In this document: piece after piece, positions 9,387-18,005 of the stretch
How positions within the stretch are numbered: position 1 is the stretch's first letter
Layout of the letters: the number at the start of each line of letters is the position of its first letter
Assembly (NCBI RefSeq): GCF_000250985.1
Contig: NW_013524648.1
Location: 1 to 64,000 of the forward strand
DNA length: 64,000 bases
Direction: 5' to 3'
Source of the DNA: Nematocida parisii ERTm1
Lineage: Eukaryota; Microsporidia
The notes under the pieces: model-generated
The model's database searches: none
What the model saw: only the letters and a program-made list of their open reading frames with translations
What the model was told of the DNA's origin: nothing
Made by a program: the position numbers and the translations under genes

Positions 9387-11522
9387 ATGGAGGATCTACG
9401 GCAGTATAGAATCGAGAAGGACTATGCACTGAGCAAAGACACAATGCGAAGGTTTCTCTTTACCTTTGAGAGTGCAGGCACATTGAAGTACATGGCGCAA
9501 ATAAAGACCCTTCCTAAAACTAAGACAATCGACATAGACGTGGCTGATATTCTTGAAGACGGAAATACAGACTTGTATGCTGAGGTTCTGAATAATACTT
9601 GCAGATACCGAGAGATTGTTTACGAAATTGTGGACGAAATGCTAAAGGAGGAGGAAATAGAAATGCCAAAGGAGGATTTGTTCTTTGAGCACAGAAAGGC
9701 TCGGGTTATGGAAAGATATCCAAATAAGTCCGTGTTTGAGGTGCTCACAAAGAGCATTCTTCGATACTATAGTGTAAACATATACAGAACAGACTTCCTG
9801 TCTTTCAATCAGGTAACCCCTGATATTATTGGGTCCCTTGTGTGCATTCGGGGAATTATAAGCAAAGCATCAGACGTGCATCCGTCTATTTCAGTGGCTG
9901 TGTTTATGTGTGATTCGTGCACCTCTGAAGTATTCCAGGAGGTAGAAGGAGAAACCTTCCTTCCTCTCTCAGAGTGCCAATCTGAAAAGTGTCGCGCAGG
10001 GAGAACAAAGGGCACTCTGCACCTGCAGACTCGCCCCTCTAAGTTCCGCTCAAAGCAAGTTTTCCGGATCCAGGAGCTTTCATCAGAAGTAGAGCCTGGA
10101 AGAGTTCCAAGGTCGCTTAACGTTGAGGTTTATGACGGCCTTGTGCGCGCAGCTGTTCCTGGAACAGAAGTGGCAGTTTCTGGAATATTCCTTCCAAAGC
10201 CAAATGAGGGTATTCAAAAAATGCGAATGGGCCTGCTGAGCGACACATACATTCTTGGATCGTATGTATGTCCTACAAAAAAAGCATCTGCACTGCCAGT
10301 CGCCCCAAGAGACAGGGCTGCAGAATGTGCGGTAGATGCCGAGTCAGAGGATAAAATAAGTAATGCGAATGACCAACAGGAGAATATATTAGGAGAAGAG
10401 AACTCACCCGGCACAGTTGATCTGATGGCAAAATCAATAGCTCCCGAAATATCAGGAATGGATGATATAAAGAAGCTTTTGCTTCTAATGCTCATTGGAG
10501 GAGATACATGCACAGAAGGTGGGCTGCGAATTCGTGGTGAAATAAACATTCTTTTAGTTGGTGATCCTGGTGTGGCAAAAAGTCAGCTTTTAAAGGCAGT
10601 GTGTAGGCTTTCGCCAAGGGGCATATTCACAACCGGAAAAGGCGCCAGCGGGGCAGGTCTCACTGCATGCGTTTCAAGAGACTCTGAAACTGGAGAGCAT
10701 ATTCTTGAAGGAGGTGCGCTGGTCATGAGCGATGGGGGCATCTGCTGTATTGATGAATTTGATAAAATGCATGAAAGCGACCGGTCCTGTGTCCACGAGG
10801 CAATGGAGCAGCATAGAATAAGCATCTCAAAGGCAGGTATCAACACAACACTAAACGCAAGGTGCTCTGTCTTAGCAGCAGCAAATCCAATTAAGGGAAG
10901 ATATGTTGAGAAAAAGGGAATTGCCTGGAATGCAGGCCTTCCAACCGCACTTATTTCTCGATTTGATGCGGTAAAGGTCATCCAAGACATAGCAGGAAAA
11001 GGAGATGAAGAAATATGCAAACATATTCTAGGAGTTCACAAAAGAAAAGGCGCCATCTCAGGCGTAATGCCCTTTGAAAAGCTGGCATTGGAAATAAATA
11101 AATGCAAGCTGGTTGAGCCCTCCCTAGGCCCAGGTGTTCAGGAAAGAATAGTTTCCGCATATTCTCTTGAGCGAGCAAAGGATGCAAAAATGCCTGGAAA
11201 GGGCCTCCCAGGGACAGCCAGACGAGTTCTTTCTGTTCTTAGATTCTCCCAAGCGCTTGCAAAGGCACACAGAAGAAAGACTGTTACAGTTCAAGATGTT
11301 GAAGAAGTCCTTCGTCTTCTCGGGTGTGAGGCAATTAGTATATACGATATTATTATGGAAATGCCCGGCGGGTGCAGCGGATCTTATAAAGTATTAGAGC
11401 TGGATGCAATATACCAAGAGGCCAGCCGCTTTGACATGAATGAAATAGATGAATGCATCCGCAAGCAGGTAGATATCGGGGCATGGTCTCTGAACGGTGA
11501 CAAACTTACTATTTTTACATAA
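9387..11522 (+). CDS. MCM7: DNA replication licensing factor MCM7
   Basis: 711 residues, full family length. It is a subunit of the MCM2-7 replicative helicase, acting in the nucleus at origins and forks. N-terminal zinc-binding cysteines are visible near 174-206 (CDSC...C...C). The block FLPLSECQSEKC...LHLQTRPSKF...VPRSLNV is typical of MCM7 rather than other MCMs. The AAA+ core has Walker A GDPGVAKS (~391), Walker B IDEFDKM (~455) and the SRFD arginine finger (~522). TTLNARCSVLAAANP is the canonical sensor-1 region. A winged-helix-like tail follows. The start ATG is preceded by an AT-rich leader. Nothing appears degenerate. Confidence 0.95.
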   Translation: MEDLRQYRIEKDYALSKDTMRRFLFTFESAGTLKYMAQIKTLPKTKTIDIDVADILEDGNTDLYAEVLNNTCRYREIVYEIVDEMLKEEEIEMPKEDLFFEHRKARVMERYPNKSVFEVLTKSILRYYSVNIYRTDFLSFNQVTPDIIGSLVCIRGIISKASDVHPSISVAVFMCDSCTSEVFQEVEGETFLPLSECQSEKCRAGRTKGTLHLQTRPSKFRSKQVFRIQELSSEVEPGRVPRSLNVEVYDGLVRAAVPGTEVAVSGIFLPKPNEGIQKMRMGLLSDTYILGSYVCPTKKASALPVAPRDRAAECAVDAESEDKISNANDQQENILGEENSPGTVDLMAKSIAPEISGMDDIKKLLLLMLIGGDTCTEGGLRIRGEINILLVGDPGVAKSQLLKAVCRLSPRGIFTTGKGASGAGLTACVSRDSETGEHILEGGALVMSDGGICCIDEFDKMHESDRSCVHEAMEQHRISISKAGINTTLNARCSVLAAANPIKGRYVEKKGIAWNAGLPTALISRFDAVKVIQDIAGKGDEEICKHILGVHKRKGAISGVMPFEKLALEINKCKLVEPSLGPGVQERIVSAYSLERAKDAKMPGKGLPGTARRVLSVLRFSQALAKAHRRKTVTVQDVEEVLRLLGCEAISIYDIIMEMPGGCSGSYKVLELDAIYQEASRFDMNEIDECIRKQVDIGAWSLNGDKLTIFT

Positions 11523-12078
11523 CTGTCCTATTTGCTACTAATAAATGCTATTATATGTGAGCTAGTCATGATTTATTAACAATAAGTATTATTTATGTCT
11601 TATATAGTATATTCATAGTTTTTCTTTCCTGTTAATTTTCTATTTAATACTCTTTCTGAATTCCTTAAAGAATTTGCAGGTTTTCTCTCTGTGCATGTCA
11701 AAAGATGCATTATTTTTCTGTCTTAATGCTTTATGTTCTTAATGCTTCAAGAGAATTTTCTAAATTATAAAAGTATAGATTTACAGATCTACAGCCTGCC
11801 CAATTTTTATTCATCATTCCTGGTTGTTGTTTATGTAATTCTAAATGCGTTTTGTCCTATCTCTATGTTCTATTAATATTTGGTTGGATCTAGTAGCTTA
11901 GTCGGATATTTTATCATGTTTCGGATATTTTGTTTTTCATAGAGTAAAAGTAGATGAGCCTATATATAGTTTATTCTAAAAATATACTCTAGACTATTTT
12001 TGATTGGTGCTGGAAAAATGATGGAGCCTAGTCTGGAATTAGTAAAAAAGAATAAATACTAGAAAAAATACAAACTGC
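11523..12078. other. AT-rich spacer with palindromic element
   Basis: No gene recognised. It holds one inverted copy of the dispersed palindromic element (11566-11599) and GTCGGATATTTT/TTTCGGATATTTT near 11900-11931, partial relatives of the recurrent spacer motif. Confidence 0.6.
11566..11599. repeat. Dispersed palindromic element, copy b
   Basis: Reads TCATGATTTATTAACAAT...ATTATTTATGTC on the plus strand, the reverse complement of the GGCATAAATAATATT consensus. It lies about 480 bp upstream of the Ser-rich secreted gene and 44 bp after the MCM7 stop. Confidence 0.45.
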
Positions 12079-12381
12079 ATGGCAAGCAAACAATTAATAA
12101 TACTTTTATCCTTTATAGCAATTTTACTTTCTATATACAGAATAAGAGCAATGGATGCGGCTAGTGGATCTTCTGTTAGTGGATCTTCTGTTAGTGGATC
12201 TTCTGTTAGTGAATCTTCTGTTAGTGAATCTAGTGAATCTTTTGATGCTGTTCAAACTGAACAAACTGAACAAACTGAAACTAAAGAAGCTGGAGCTAGT
12301 GGTGCTAGTTCTAATGCTAGTGCTGCCGGAGCTAGTGGTGCTAGTTCTAGTGCTGACGAAGCCAGTGCTATTAATTCATAA
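12079..12381 (+). CDS. Secreted Ser/Ala-rich repeat protein
   Basis: 100 residues. A clear signal peptide (LIILLSFIAILLSIYRIRA) is followed by a fully low-complexity mature part: five to six SxSSVSGS-type units, then EQTEQTE repeats, then Ala/Ser/Gly-rich SGASSNASA repeats. No folded domain, no cysteines and no second membrane segment. The net charge of the mature region is acidic. A polar-tube or spore-wall type low-complexity secreted protein is conceivable, but nothing in the sequence proves it. The repetitive DNA (15-bp units) suggests recent expansion. Confidence 0.6.
   Translation: MASKQLIILLSFIAILLSIYRIRAMDAASGSSVSGSSVSGSSVSESSVSESSESFDAVQTEQTEQTETKEAGASGASSNASAAGASGASSSADEASAINS
12163..12237 (+). 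repeat. 15-bp tandem repeat in coding sequence
   Basis: About five head-to-tail copies of GGATCTTCTGTTAGT (later copies GAATCTTCTGTTAGT), encoding the SGSSV/SESSV units of the secreted protein. It is followed by 9-bp repeats of ACAAACTGA. Confidence 0.85.
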
Positions 12382-13015
12382 TAATTATATCTATTTAAAT
12401 ATTGTAAACTACATTATTAAATAGGTTGTGTAAATTATTGTGTAATAAATATTTGTATTTATACTTATGCTATTTAACTATTTTATAAAATTATTAAAAC
12501 TAAACTAACTCTGCTAAAATCTTGTAAATATTTTAAGTATATATACTTTTAGAATGCATCTACCTAGCATAATATATATAAGCATTTTTATGCCTCTATT
12601 TGTTTCGTACTCGATATAACCCAAAAATCTATATTAATTATGTGTTAAATACTTCTGGGTGTTATTAAATTCTGGATGAATTATGGGTTTATATTTTCTA
12701 ATGTTTTGTTGTCCCTGTTTTTTCTTACTCCTGCAGTGAATTTATGCTATTATTCTATTAGAACGCGTATATTTCTGTATTTTCTATAATTATATTTTGG
12801 ATTATAGTGTTTATGATCTTTAGTCATGGGTGCTTTCTATACTAGAATACTAATCACCCAGCATACCGTTAGGCATGTTTACTTATATATAATAGATGTC
12901 CTATGCACAATAGAACCATTTTTTGTTAACCGGAGATTGAGCCTGTATATATCACACCGCATCTCCCCAAAAACATAAAAAGAAGAATAAAGATTGTTTA
13001 TTTATGAAGTTTAGG
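12382..13015. other. AT-rich spacer
   Basis: No gene recognised. It contains GATATAACCCAAAAATC near 12614, a relative of the CGGGTTAT spacer motif. The slightly richer stretch CCGGAGATTGAGCCTGTATA near 12930 has no identifiable RNA structure. Confidence 0.55.
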
Positions 13016-15337
13016 TTATGCCCACAGAGAGTTGCATATAAGAATCGCCACGCCTTTTTCTAGATCAATTTCAACATCGTGTATGTTCCCATCTTTTGAA
13101 ACACTTGACATCACTCTGGCTTTCATAATTGCGAAAAGAGGATCTGACTTTGAGAGAGGCATCAGCCGCCCGGTGCTGTGGCTGTATATAGTTGGGTTCT
13201 CCACATATATTTTGACTGCTTTATTTATTCCATGCCCCGGCCTAATATTATCCTTGTTTTTGCTGAAAAACACATATCCATTGTCTAGTGTCACAATTCT
13301 TGGCACCGTGTCAAGATTTACATTAGTTAAATCTACTTCTTCCTGAAACTCAAGATGGCCATGCCCCTTTCGTCCCACTATAAACCCGGATATTTTCTTG
13401 ATTGGCATTTTCTTTATCTGGCTTATGGAGGGAATTGTGTAATACTCATTCTCTTCTATCTGATTAAGCGTGTCTCTTGTTAACTTTTTCTTTTCTGCAT
13501 TTTTCTTTATTCCTTCCGCAGATGTAGATACATATTGCTTAAAGCTTATTGAAGGCTTGAACTTAATCTTGGTCACAGGTGCCTTCTTAAAAAGTGGCAT
13601 AGGAATCTCCATAACAGACTTCTTCTTATAGTCTTCGCACTCCTTAAAGCTTAATGATTTTATAAGATACGGGTCCTCTGCTGCACTTGCCTGGGCTGGC
13701 GGTTTGCTTCCTCCTAAAACACTGCCTCCAAATGCACTGCCTGCTCCAAAAGAACTTGTGCTCTGCGCCTGTGCTAGACCTCCGCTAGGACCGCCCAGGA
13801 GAGAAGTGCTTCCTGCACCAAATGAAGATGAAAATCCGGACAGCTTGTTGTCAAGTGAGCTGCTTTCAAGGGGCTTGTTGGTTAGACCACCTCCTAGAGT
13901 GCTACCAAACGCAGGCTTGCTATCCAGTATAGAGGATGTTCCCAGAGAGAAAGGAGAGGAAGTTGTCTGGTTCTCAGGCTTGCTGCCCCCAAGCCCTCCA
14001 AAAAGACCTGTTCCAGTGGTCCCTGTCCCTGCCGTTGTAGTAGTACTTTGCCCTAATGAAAAAGATCCTAACCCACCAGAAGTGCTTGCTTGTGCTCCTA
14101 ATGAACTTCCTCCCAATAGACCAGTGCTAGGTGCTGTATTCAAGCCTGATGTAAGAGAGCTTGTATTTCCCCATGCATTATTAGTGGTAGAACCAGTCGC
14201 TGCTCCAGCCCCTAGACCACTGCTAGATGCCCCTAACGATGAAAACGCAGATGGCTGTGAAGATAGTCCGCCTCCTAGTGTGTTCTGTGATGGAGTGCTT
14301 TGCCCAAATAGGCTTGTGTTTGAGGATGCTCCTCCCATGCCCCCCATTGAAAACGCGCCTGTCCCGGCGGATGGAGTGCTTTGCCCAAGAAGTCCTGTAT
14401 TAGTCTGGTTTGAAGATGTGTTGTTGCCCATTCCTCCTGCACTAAGACCACCAAATAGTGATTGCTGCTGCCCTGGCATAGGGGACTGCTGATTCTGGTT
14501 CATCTGCTGGCTTGACCCAAGCATACTGTTGTTTGAAAAGCTGTTTGACATTGCATTGTTCTGCTGTGTGCCCAGCCCAGACGAGAATGTGTTTTGCTGC
14601 TGCATGGGAATTCCAGTTGAACTCTGGCCAAAGCTTCTAAACCCGCCAAGCCCTGATGAGCTCTGCGGCTGCTGAAATGAGCTGTTTGAAGACTGCCCCA
14701 TAAAAGAAGTATTTCCAGCCTGGCCAAATGTGGTGTTTCCGGTATTTGCTGGCTGCCCAAATAAGCTCGAAGTTGATGTGCTCTGTGGCTGCGTTGTTGG
14801 AGAAAACATACTAGACCCCCCCATTCTTGGCTGCATTGAATATCCTGGCTGCGATAAAGATCCAAATCCAGGAGAGCTTGCTGGCTTAGGCTGCCCAAAC
14901 ATGCTCTGTGATCCCATCATATCGGATGGCTTCTGCATGTAGGTGCTAGACCCACCATACGCACTGTGAAATCCTGTTCGGGGCATAATTGTCCCTTTTC
15001 TTCCCTTTGCATAGTCTGCACACCTAAGCTCTTCTAGCGTGTATGGACTGTACGCATCCAGTGTAGTTATACAGCAACTGCTAATTGATATATTATTGTC
15101 TATTTTTGTTCGTATAGAAAACGGCTCTATTGAAGTATTTGGTACATTTGGAAGAATTCGAATAGGTGAGTTATCTGGGATCTGGCTGCCAAATCCGCCG
15201 TGATGCTGGTGCATCTGGTACCCGTTGTTAGACCCTCCATATGGTTCTTGGTACATCCCTTGCGACTGTCTCTGGAGTGGGCTTGTTCCATAAAACCCGG
15301 AAGAATATCCGCTTTGGTTCTGTTGTCCTCCGTTCAT
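13016..15337 (-). CDS. FG nucleoporin, Nup116/Nup98 type
   Basis: 773 residues from ATG 15337 (the upstream frame starts with TTG). Residues ~75-115 form a GLEBS motif, the binding site for Gle2/Rae1, recognisable by CITTLDAYSPYTLEELRCADYAKGRKG-type spacing. A long Gly/Ser/Gln-rich region with FG and LFG units (SLFGQ, GLFGG) then runs to ~560. The C-terminal ~125 residues are the Nup98-type autoproteolytic fold (GFIVGRKGHGHLEFQEEVD, PGHGINKAVKIYV, GRLMPL, ending NSLWA). The chain stops just where the HFS cleavage site should follow, so self-cleavage is not expected. This resembles yeast Nup116, which keeps GLEBS and the fold without cleavage. It acts in the nuclear pore; a Gle2/Bub3-type WD protein is encoded 1.5 kb away. 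Confidence 0.85.
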   Translation of the reverse strand: MNGGQQNQSGYSSGFYGTSPLQRQSQGMYQEPYGGSNNGYQMHQHHGGFGSQIPDNSPIRILPNVPNTSIEPFSIRTKIDNNISISSCCITTLDAYSPYTLEELRCADYAKGRKGTIMPRTGFHSAYGGSSTYMQKPSDMMGSQSMFGQPKPASSPGFGSLSQPGYSMQPRMGGSSMFSPTTQPQSTSTSSLFGQPANTGNTTFGQAGNTSFMGQSSNSSFQQPQSSSGLGGFRSFGQSSTGIPMQQQNTFSSGLGTQQNNAMSNSFSNNSMLGSSQQMNQNQQSPMPGQQQSLFGGLSAGGMGNNTSSNQTNTGLLGQSTPSAGTGAFSMGGMGGASSNTSLFGQSTPSQNTLGGGLSSQPSAFSSLGASSSGLGAGAATGSTTNNAWGNTSSLTSGLNTAPSTGLLGGSSLGAQASTSGGLGSFSLGQSTTTTAGTGTTGTGLFGGLGGSKPENQTTSSPFSLGTSSILDSKPAFGSTLGGGLTNKPLESSSLDNKLSGFSSSFGAGSTSLLGGPSGGLAQAQSTSSFGAGSAFGGSVLGGSKPPAQASAAEDPYLIKSLSFKECEDYKKKSVMEIPMPLFKKAPVTKIKFKPSISFKQYVSTSAEGIKKNAEKKKLTRDTLNQIEENEYYTIPSISQIKKMPIKKISGFIVGRKGHGHLEFQEEVDLTNVNLDTVPRIVTLDNGYVFFSKNKDNIRPGHGINKAVKIYVENPTIYSHSTGRLMPLSKSDPLFAIMKARVMSSVSKDGNIHDVEIDLEKGVAILICNSLWA

Positions 15338-15666
15338 AGGCAAAATAAAATTTGCATACTTTAATTCGCCTATAAATCTTTCTTTTTAGCCATTAAAGCA
15401 CGGCTAGCAATACTAAATTAGACAGATCTGCTTAAAAGAAAGAAGAAAAGAAGATTCTTTAAAGACCCCATGCCTTTCCTTCCTCTATCAGTGTACTATA
15501 TATACATAAAGAATAAATGATTTGAACAAATAATTAAAGGATTTTCGGGTTTATTTAGAACATATGGCTGTGCCAATAACCAACCAAATGATTATGCATT
15601 GGCATAGAAGATTCATTAGATCCTTTTTATTCTCTTAGGAGGAAGAAATGTTTTAGACTCTCTCTA

Positions 15667-16533
15667 CTAATTATCCAATACGGATTTGAAAGTGCTTGTG
15701 GGCGCGCTATCGGCAGTGGTTGTATTTATAGATACAGCCATCGGAGTAGTCGTTATATTAATAGAACCCGCTGCAATATCCCCTATAATTTCCTTTTCCA
15801 TCGCAGTAGTATTCATATTAATATAAGGTATTTGAGTAGAAAATTTACTTGTTTCATTCACCGCAGTAGTATTCATATTAATATAAGGTATTTGAGTAGA
15901 AAATTTACTCGTTTCATTCACCGCAGTAGTATTCATATTAATAGAAGGCATATTCATTTCGGTTATATTTCCGCGTATTACTTCAGTGCTTGTGTTATTG
16001 TTTATTATAGGCATATCGGTTGAATTAAACACAGCATTAACTGCTTCAGTTGTATTGGCTGTGCCCAAGTCCAAATGGTCTGTTTGATTACCTAGCATGT
16101 TCACATTCACAGAATTGTTTGGAGAGATAAATTCAGGATTAAACACACTTGATGGATTTTCGCTAGTATCATTGTTAAAAATCTTTAACAAACTATAAAG
16201 CATAAGAGCTAAAAACACCAGAAATAACAGCATAAAAAAGATGGCTGCTTTGTTAGACAGTAACGATTTCTTACTATGCACTGTCTGTGTTTCAACAAAA
16301 TTCTTTTTTTCTCTTCCTGACAAATCATAAGACGACGAATCTCTTGTGTTCTCACATGGCATTGTATAACCAGAGTCTGGAGCAGTATTGACCATTGAAA
16401 TTCTTTTTTCAGGGTTATTAAAAGCAACAGATGTGTTTGCATCTATCTCTGCAGCCGGTCGACTGCAAAAGGTCTCTCTAACCATTAAAACGCATAATAT
16501 AAGAATAAAACTTATCCAGTTTTTTTGCTGCAT
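15667..16533 (-). CDS. Signal peptide, single-TM, N-x-T repeat protein
   Basis: 288 residues from ATG 16533; the frame upstream uses TTG. An N-terminal signal peptide (WISFILILCVLMVRETFC) is followed by ~75 polar residues and one transmembrane helix (AIFFMLLFLVFLALMLYSLL). The ~165-residue C-terminal tail is extremely rich in Asn/Thr and N-x-T sequons and includes a 20-residue tandem repeat (INMNTTAVNETSKFSTQIPY). The layout matches the protein at 4128-4985. Dense sequons imply a glycosylated lumenal or surface domain if the tail faces that side, though microsporidia mostly lack N-glycosylation, so O-mannosylation of Thr/Ser is an alternative. Function unknown. Confidence 0.7.
   Translation of the reverse strand: MQQKNWISFILILCVLMVRETFCSRPAAEIDANTSVAFNNPEKRISMVNTAPDSGYTMPCENTRDSSSYDLSGREKKNFVETQTVHSKKSLLSNKAAIFFMLLFLVFLALMLYSLLKIFNNDTSENPSSVFNPEFISPNNSVNVNMLGNQTDHLDLGTANTTEAVNAVFNSTDMPIINNNTSTEVIRGNITEMNMPSINMNTTAVNETSKFSTQIPYINMNTTAVNETSKFSTQIPYINMNTTAMEKEIIGDIAAGSINITTTPMAVSINTTTADSAPTSTFKSVLDN
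15803..15947 (-). repeat. 60-bp tandem repeat in coding sequence
   Basis: Two nearly identical 60-bp units and a partial third, differing by single bases, encode 20-residue repeats in the sequon-rich tail. The near identity points to recent duplication. Confidence 0.9.
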
Positions 16534-16553
16534 TATTCTCAAAATCCGCGCAG

Positions 16554-16569
16554 TATTTATGCCTTTAAA
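16554..16569 (-). promoter_or_regulatory. Half copy of the palindromic element
   Basis: On the minus strand TTTAAAGGCATAAATA lies 20 bp upstream of the start at 16533. The same 16-mer occurs at 2411-2426 within copy a. The right half of the palindrome is absent here. A promoter role is only inferred. Confidence 0.3.
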
Positions 16570-16889
16570 CTGAATCTATTTGATAATTCCGATAATTAAT
16601 TTATTTCTCTTATACTTAGCTGTAGCTTATAAATAATCAAGTGATTCGTGCATATGATTACTTTGTTAATACCTCTTTGATATTCTAGGCTGTGCTGGAA
16701 TACACATATGATTTAATTATAAAATTCATTTGGTGCTTTGGACCCCCACATACTTTATTTAATACAAGGTTATCCAAATGATTAGAGTAAAATGCATTCT
16801 TATCAGAAATAAAAAACTCAAAAATATTCTCTACTATAATATATAGAAAAATATACCCCAAATAGCAATAAGTGGAAATAGGTGAAGGA

Positions 16890-17978
16890 TTAATCAAACA
16901 CACCCGAATTAAGCTCCTTCAAAAGCTCTTCATACGTGTTGATTGTTGTGTTGATTGGGTCTTTATTTGCTACACCTTTGCTATTTTCTGGTGAAAAAAC
17001 ACAGAACAAATCTATTGTGTACACCTTGAAATTTCTATCAAAAACACTTAGCATGTGCTTGTTGTTGTGCTTTAACTGGATGGAAAATATACCGCTAGCA
17101 TCTGTTAAATTAGCAGAATATGCAACAGTTTTGGATTTTTCATTTATAATATACACTGACTTGGGAGTACCGCATATATAAAATAATTCATTTTCATGTA
17201 CATACCTAACTACACCAATGAGTTTTTCTTGAGATGCCCTATGAATCTTTCTGAGGCAATAGCTTTTCCCCTCTCCCCAGCCATCTAATTCCATTATCCA
17301 CCCCCCAATACTTCCTGCAATGTTCGGGTTATTTTCAGATATGCATGTGATGGTTTCTGTGTGATTTTCATTCCGAAGAAGCTCTGTTACTTCTTCGCGA
17401 ACTAGCCCGTGCTCGCCTATTTGAATGTGCTGTACACTGTACCCTGTTACTACAATAAGGGTTCTGCCTGTGCAACTAATATGTAAAGGATACGTGTTAA
17501 TATATATACTAGATGCAAAAGTGTCATTTCTAAATAAATACATTTCTGCCTGTGTGCATATAACTAGCCCAAAATCTGTTGGGAAAATATACTTTATTGG
17601 GCACGAGCCGCACGGCATCTGTATCTTCTTTCCTTGGAAGTAAACGCGCCCCTCCCAGTCACCAATTGCATACCCTTCAAGAGACACACACTTCTTTTCT
17701 GGACAAAATACTTTTTCTATCTTGTGTTCATTCCTTTTTATACACGGCGTATCTTTCTCTCCAAATTGGTCACAAGCAGGAACTTTTGCAATAAAAGAAA
17801 CAGGAGAGTCTATTCTAAATACCGCCTTGAGGGTGTCTACACTTGTTCTATATATTCCCCCCATAAACCCGCCGTAAAGCTCTCTGTCTAGCGACACACA
17901 CGTTATTTTTTCATTGTGCATGATTTCTGACACTTCTACTGAAGCGTGGATTGGCGCGTTCTTTCTATGTAAATACAT
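16890..17978 (-). CDS. WD40 protein of the Gle2/Rae1-Bub3 family
   Basis: 362 residues from ATG 17978. The longer frame would start at TTG inside the divergent CCT4 gene, so the internal ATG is used. The protein is all-beta with degenerate WD repeats. The stretch NIAGSIGGWIMELDG...SYCLRKIHR, followed by a repeat ending VYIINEKSKTVAY, matches the Bub3/Rae1-specific blade in which a SIEGRV-like loop is followed by an exposed basic segment. Either Gle2/Rae1 (mRNA export, binds GLEBS) or Bub3 (spindle checkpoint, binds GLEBS-like motifs in BUB1) is possible. The Nup116-like gene 1.5 kb away has a GLEBS and the window also encodes MPS1, so context does not settle it. Only 27 bp separates it from the divergent CCT4 start. 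Confidence 0.55.
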   Translation of the reverse strand: MYLHRKNAPIHASVEVSEIMHNEKITCVSLDRELYGGFMGGIYRTSVDTLKAVFRIDSPVSFIAKVPACDQFGEKDTPCIKRNEHKIEKVFCPEKKCVSLEGYAIGDWEGRVYFQGKKIQMPCGSCPIKYIFPTDFGLVICTQAEMYLFRNDTFASSIYINTYPLHISCTGRTLIVVTGYSVQHIQIGEHGLVREEVTELLRNENHTETITCISENNPNIAGSIGGWIMELDGWGEGKSYCLRKIHRASQEKLIGVVRYVHENELFYICGTPKSVYIINEKSKTVAYSANLTDASGIFSIQLKHNNKHMLSVFDRNFKVYTIDLFCVFSPENSKGVANKDPINTTINTYEELLKELNSGVFD

Positions 17979-18005
17979 TCGGTAAAAAAATTCTTTTCCG
18001 TTTAT

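Noticed and set aside
13704-14492. 262-residue plus-strand Pro-rich frame
   Set aside because: Antisense to the FG nucleoporin repeats; Pro-richness mirrors Gly codons on the other strand.
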